From Multifurca ochricompacta (Eukaryota; Basidiomycota; Agaricomycetes; Russulales; Russulaceae), in the NCBI GenBank assembly GCA_022496185.1, contig WTXG01000005.1, positions 744,001 through 808,000 on the forward strand: a DNA stretch of 64,000 nt, read 5' to 3'. Each line of letters opens with the position of its first letter. Positions within the stretch are counted from its first letter, which is position 1. Under the pieces are notes generated by a model. The model ran no database searches. It worked only from the letters and a program-made list of their open reading frames with translations, and was not told the origin of the DNA. Shown one piece after another: positions 59,286 to 64,000 of this stretch. The translations under genes were made by a program, and so were the position numbers.

Positions 59286-60437
59286 ATGGTAAGAGCTCGT
59301 ATTACCCGCGCATATATCTATGTATTCGTTCTCTTTTATGCCTTCCACAGGCACCCCGTGGCCTTTCAGCAGACGAGAAAAGAGTCAAATTGTTGGAGAT
59401 ATTTCATGATACAGTGAGCGTATTCCATACGACCCATGAAGCCACACTTGACACACGATAGAAAGATTTCTTTCAGGCGAGCCATATTACTTGTCGCAGC
59501 TCTTGTTATCTTTACGCTTTACGATTGTGTGGCAGCTTAAAGAGCTAGAGAAATTGGGCCCGAAGATGAAAGGGATCGGTGATTAATCTGAGTCAATCAT
59601 AAATTTCCTCCATTTCAACTTACGCCGCGATGCAACCAAGTGTCACAATCTGTCAAAGAGGTTTTACAGTCGCTCGTTGACGACAACCTCGTCCAGACGG
59701 ACAAGATTGGTTCATCAAATTGTACGTCACATCCTTCATGCTTTTCTCAGATCCACAGGTGTATCCAATGCGCACTTGTGCATGCATACACGCACATTTT
59801 GCAGTTTTTTGGAGCTTCCCTTCCCAGAGGGGTGCGATCGTGGGTGATTCCGCCTATCTTATGACGTTCCCCTAGCTGATGTCATTGACCCACCGAATGC
59901 CCCATATTTAACACAACAGATGCAAAATCGCCTTGATGTTGCGAGAGAGGCGCGAGCCACAAGTGAGAAACAACTAGCGGAACTGCAAGCAGCCATTGCC
60001 GTAGAAATTGCCGCGCGCCCAGAGAGTGTGAGTTTAAGGTGTTCCCCTTTGTCCCGATCAGTCCTATGATTTCAATCACGCAACGAATGTAGGAGGGTCG
60101 AGAAGCAAAACTAGCTCGACTCGCTACTGCGACGAAGGAGCTAACTCAGCTCCAAGCAGAACTCATAGCGTACGGCGCATGTGACCCGGTCAAGGTGGAG
60201 GAAAAGCGCAGGGCAGTCATGCTTGCCCGGGAAGCCGCATTGCGTCATACAGGTCAAGTATAACTGCCCGTCCTGTTTTTTTTTTTACCTGGTCCTACAC
60301 CGTCGTACGAAGGGCTAACGAGCGACGTAGACAATTACGCGATTCTGATGTCTCATTTCACCCGACAGCATAACGTCGAGCCTCAGGACATCCGTACATA
60401 TCTTGGAGTTGGGCTTGACTATGAAGAGCTGACTTGA
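59286..60437 (+). CDS. MND1: MND1, meiotic recombination accessory protein
   Basis: Mnd1 with Hop2 helps Dmc1/Rad51 pair homologous chromosomes in meiosis. Exon 1 is just the ATG at 59286-59288. Exon 2 (59351-59413) gives APRGLSADEKRVKLLEIFHD T, exon 3 (59462-59476) is KDFFQ, and a GC-AG intron (59477-59535) leads to LKELEKLGPKMKGI. Then come VSQSVKEVLQSLVDDNLVQT, DKIGSSN joined to FFWSFPSQRGAI, the coiled coil (NRLDVAREARATSEKQLAEL, KLARLATATKELTQLQAEL) and a C-terminus with YAILMSHFTRQHNVEPQDIR ending DYEELT. The whole family pattern (winged helix, then leucine-rich coil) is present and the frames agree. The exon near 59880-59925 is less sure. Confidence 0.93.
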
Positions 60438-60555
60438 GATGGCAAAGGGCCGATCTCACAATTGCACGAGGCATAGATACGATTGAATATGTACCTCGAA
60501 AGCTCACTATTATACAGGTTGAACCAAGAGACAATAAAAAGCGACAGCCATCCAA

Positions 60556-62102
60556 CTAGATCACGTTGCTCTTCTCCTTTATACTCGGGTCACCACCCCG
60601 GCTAGGGTCCAGACCGCTCGGGTCCGTTACTGAACCGAACGAAAATTGAGCGCTATCGTTCCGTAGTCGAGTCTTCTCTAATGGATGCTGGCCGTTGGAG
60701 GCTAGCACCGGTCCAGGGGCGAAGCTCATGGGTTCCATGTTGGAGGTTCTACCCGCGCTGACAGTCGCGACGGAGCCGGACGAGTAATATGATGTCGAGT
60801 TGAGTGAGCGATCCTGGTCCACGAGCAAGAGCACGATGATCGGGTACATGCCCTATAGTCAAGCCCCGAAATCACCACAAGCGTTGGCCAACGTTTGAAG
60901 CCTTACGTACCGCAAGTTGAACAGCCACGGCATAAATATGTCACCAAGCGTCCCAAAGGGCAGGCGGATGACTATTGAAACCAAGACCGAAATCTGAAGA
61001 GAGAGAGAATACGACTTGTAACAGCCCATATTTGTGTACCAGACCAGTATAACTCACACCGATCACAATGTACAGCATACCAGACTCTATCAGGAGCACA
61101 AGTATCTTGCTACCCCGTGTGCCAGCGCAGCCGAAACCCTCCTCTAACGACTGTCGGAATGCCCTTTGGTACATGCGTGTCATAAGTGCAGCGAAAACTT
61201 CACGAACAAGATAAGATTACGCACCAAGCCTTGTGGGCTATGATGGAAGTTGCCAGGACGTTGGTTAATAACGAAAACACAAGATTGCTCACTTGGCTAT
61301 GTCGATCGCACGGGCGAGGCTATGATGGCTTGGAACCCCCTCCGGAACAACATACAAGGCTGCTCTAACGGATATCATAGTGAGGTAAATCACTAGACAT
61401 TTTGGAAGGACGGATGAGGCAAAGTGGATAAGAAAAAACCCGAGAAGAGAACGCACACATGTTAATGACGAGGGTGACGACTGGGACCATCAGAATGGCC
61501 TTGCTCTGGTCTGGACATAAAACCCAAGCTCTCCAGACAACGACGCCATCAGTCAGAATGTACTGTTTAAATTCCATACAGAGTCAATAACGTGATGCCG
61601 AAGGTGAGAATGAGAAGGAACTTGAACTTGAACTGACATTGAGAAGAACAATAGCACTAAACATCGGTAACCAGTTTGGCGGTTGGTGAGTGTTAGGGTC
61701 GAGATTGCTAAACCATGCCCGGAAAACCAAGAAAGTGACGGCGAGGGATAGGATCCAGTACAAAGTGGACAGCGCGAACATGAACATTGTCATAACAAAG
61801 AGAAATTGCCGTGAACGGGCTCGGAGCCCTTTCGCCCTAATCCATTACCGGCATTTATTGCAGGCGTCGGCAGGTTCGACAAAGGGTCCTCACCTCATGA
61901 CATATATAGAGATGGGGATAAGACACAAGTAGATTCCTGTACGGTGTAATATAGAAAGAAAGGTTAACAACTTATTCGCGAAAGGGAGAGAAAATAGAAA
62001 AAAAAAAAAAAGGATAAAGCAAAGCTAACCGTATGCAAAAGTTTGGAATATCACGCTTATGACCCTGTACAACAAGACAGCGTTACGGAGTTCGGACGAC
62101 AT
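60556..62102 (-). CDS. Orphan seven-transmembrane-like basidiomycete protein
   Basis: The gene reads MSSELRNAVLLYRVISVIFQ TFAYG joined to IYLCLIPISIYVMR. It continues MFMFALSTLYWILSLAVTFL, PPNWLPMFSAIVLLN, YILTDGVVVWRAWVLCPDQS, MVPVVTLVIN and SKILVLLIESGMLYIVIGV. I count about seven membrane segments, with a Ser/Gly-rich C-terminal tail ending SIKEKSNVI at stop 60556. Many Agaricomycetes carry large families of this kind (TDGVVVWRAW- and IESG-type motifs). They look like receptors, but no ligand or partner is known. About seven exons; several edges are approximate. It converges on MND1, with 118 bp between the stops. Confidence 0.78.
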
Positions 62103-64000
62103 CGTAGTCCACGACTCGCGCGGACGACAAACTGTAGGGGAGGCTGTCGCAATGAATCTTGGCGTGAGGTTACCAGAACACTGTCAACCCACAAAACAGG
62201 GTTGGGATGCTTTATAAGTCTGGTTTTGATGGGTAATTTGAGATGGGCCGTTCCCGAGAAGATGGAATAGCGCACCGGGGGGAGGGGAGGGTGGAACGCA
62301 TCAATAGCATCAATAATAATTAATGATGAGACCCGATCGCTGGCGTCTACGGGGTGTATAGAACCTGACTTCCGCTGGATGGAGGCATTTCCAACTGCTG
62401 TCAGGCGTTTTTCCCCCGAGCAACAGTCACCGAGAGACGGCCTTAGCTGACTTGCAGAGGATGGGCTATGGGGAAGAACGCGTCTCGTCGTTCATGAATT
62501 TGCCTGAGGCAACGTAAACACGTCATGATACAGGCTGTCGCGACGATCAGATTGTCCCTCACCTCCCCCTTGCAATTCTAGAAGCCCGATCTCGGCAATT
62601 GCTTTTTCAATGTAGCGTAGTAGCAAGAAACATGCCGTTTAGATAAAGGTCATTTGAAACTTGGTGACTTGTTGATTGAGTGGCAATATTTCTTTTTTTT
62701 AAATGTCTATGGGATAAAGTATCATCTCTGAGAAAAGGGGACTCTGTGTCCAGGGCAAGGTTTAATATAATCGTACCTCGAAGACACATTTGCCATAATA
62801 AAGTGGGGAAGCGAAGCGAACCTGTCGTGGGTCACCGTAGCCGTACCTCACGGTATGGACGGGGACGGAAAAACCCGTCAAAAAAATGCTGTTGCAAATT
62901 TTACAATTATTAAAGTCCAAAAATCCTCAATGCGTTGCTGACCAGCACTGGAAATGATACTGTACTGGTTGTTAATTAATCTATATATTTATCTTGCCTA
63001 ATTGTAATTGGTGTATTTTGGTCTGCCAGAGTAGATGATGATAGTCGAGTTGTGTGCTGTGCAGCAGCACTTCCTGTGAATACTTAGTTGATTAGACGCA
63101 CTCCTTACTGTCTTGGTTACTATAGCACACTTATTTGAAGTGGTGAGTATTCTCTTATCTTATCTTTACCTATCTTTTTATTATTATTATCAATTTTATT
63201 CGCGCTTCAAGGCCGTGCATAAATCGCACTGCTACTACTGCAGAATGCTAATGGTAAAACCCCCCGGAGGGGAAATTGAATTGAGTGGAAATGAGAGCGA
63301 GGTATTTCTAGGTAGTGAGTACACATGACGGACGTGAAACGGGTCAGCTGTACCCGTCTTCTGATCTGGCCGTCATATAGACACGGCCGCTACTCATCAG
63401 ACGGACGGTGCGCAGCCCTACTACCTATGGCTCGTGGCTCGTAAAAACAGTTACCGTCAGCTTAAGACCTATTGATTCGGAGGGGGAGGTACAGCGAGAG
63501 AAAAATTGCAACTGAAAGAGGACAATGATACTGTCACTACTGGCTTGAACGACGAGCTTTAACATCGTTCTAGGGCTCTAAGAGGATCCATGCATGCGAG
63601 CCATGCCAGGGTCCGCGACCCTTAATAAATACATCTCTGCCTCTGATCTGCGCGACCCACGTATGGGGAGTGGGGAATATGAATATGGATGACCCGGGTT
63701 TCTAACGGATGCACTTATGCGTCTCAAGCAAGCACATTGACTGTAAAACGGGCGAGGCTCTCCTCATGCCATACGATGATGTCGCAAGTTCATGTCTGAA
63801 GGAGTGATATGGAATATTGATTCATACTCTAATGACTTAATACAGAAATATGGGTGCTACCTCCTCATCTGGCACGTAGAATTAAGGTACCAGGAGTTTA
63901 CTGGGGCGGTACGACGAATATGCCAATGGTAATGGGGTATTGTATACATTTAGTCGAGAATCGAATAGTCGTCTTGAAATGATCGCACAGATACCTGACA
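62103..64000. other. Gene-poor right end of window
   Basis: This 1.9-kb stretch has no open frame with a recognisable domain, no tRNA-like fold that I could pair, and only short A/T runs. It contains the promoter of the 7-TM gene at its left end. A gene starting beyond the window edge may use the right end as its flank. Confidence 0.5.

Noticed and set aside
62680..62913. 77-residue plus-strand open frame near the right end
   Set aside because: Basic, without a domain or splice partner; likely chance.

Overview
The window is a stretch of nuclear chromosome from a filamentous basidiomycete, most likely an Agaricomycete. The genes sit close together on both strands. They are cut by many short introns (mostly 45-65 nt, GT-AG with a few GC-AG), and they include families typical of mushrooms: a sedolisin protease, I9-type protease inhibitors, a DUF1752-GATA regulator and an orphan 7-TM protein. 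I saw no bacterial operon, CRISPR array, rRNA or transposon. Identities rest on reading translated exons and remembered family motifs; no database search was run.

Layout. 1-5 kb: a sedolisin cut by the left edge, then GET1 and a kinase-like gene. 5-16 kb: NKAP, an ER FKBP (FPR2 type), an intron-bearing tRNA-Gly, YSH1 (CPSF73) and a Sec7-PH Arf exchange factor. 16-25 kb: an AreA-like GATA factor with a long upstream region, then signal peptide peptidase. 25-33.5 kb: gamma-glutamyltransferase, an unknown low-complexity protein, a UPF0643 protein and a complex I 21.3 kDa subunit. 35-44 kb: CUS2/Tat-SF1, type II PI4-kinase (LSB6), an SSU1-type sulfite pump and an unknown conserved gene. 45-51 kb: a tandem pair of I9 inhibitors, a MAG1-type DNA glycosylase and cytosine deaminase. 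51-62 kb: a PASK-like kinase, NDUFS7, an unknown conserved gene, MND1 and a 7-TM protein. The last 1.9 kb shows no gene.

The genes do not form one pathway; this is ordinary housekeeping content with some loose themes. GET1, FKBP, signal peptide peptidase and gamma-glutamyltransferase act in the secretory pathway. YSH1, NKAP and CUS2 act in mRNA processing. NDUFS7 and the 21.3 kDa protein are both complex I subunits. The AreA-like factor, gamma-glutamyltransferase, cytosine deaminase, sedolisin and SSU1 touch nitrogen and sulfur use.

Two patterns stand out. First, the reading frame breaks by what looks like missing bases, mostly in homopolymers, in at least seven genes, two of them probably essential (YSH1, NKAP). 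The direction is always the same and the protein is conserved on both sides, so under-called homopolymers in the assembly are the likeliest cause. Second, exon structure is extreme in places: exons of 3, 7, 14 and 15 nt, four GC-AG introns of 55-59 nt, and introns that split or adjoin active-site codons in YSH1, gamma-glutamyltransferase, the DNA glycosylase and the GATA finger. I found no convincing new multi-gene system.
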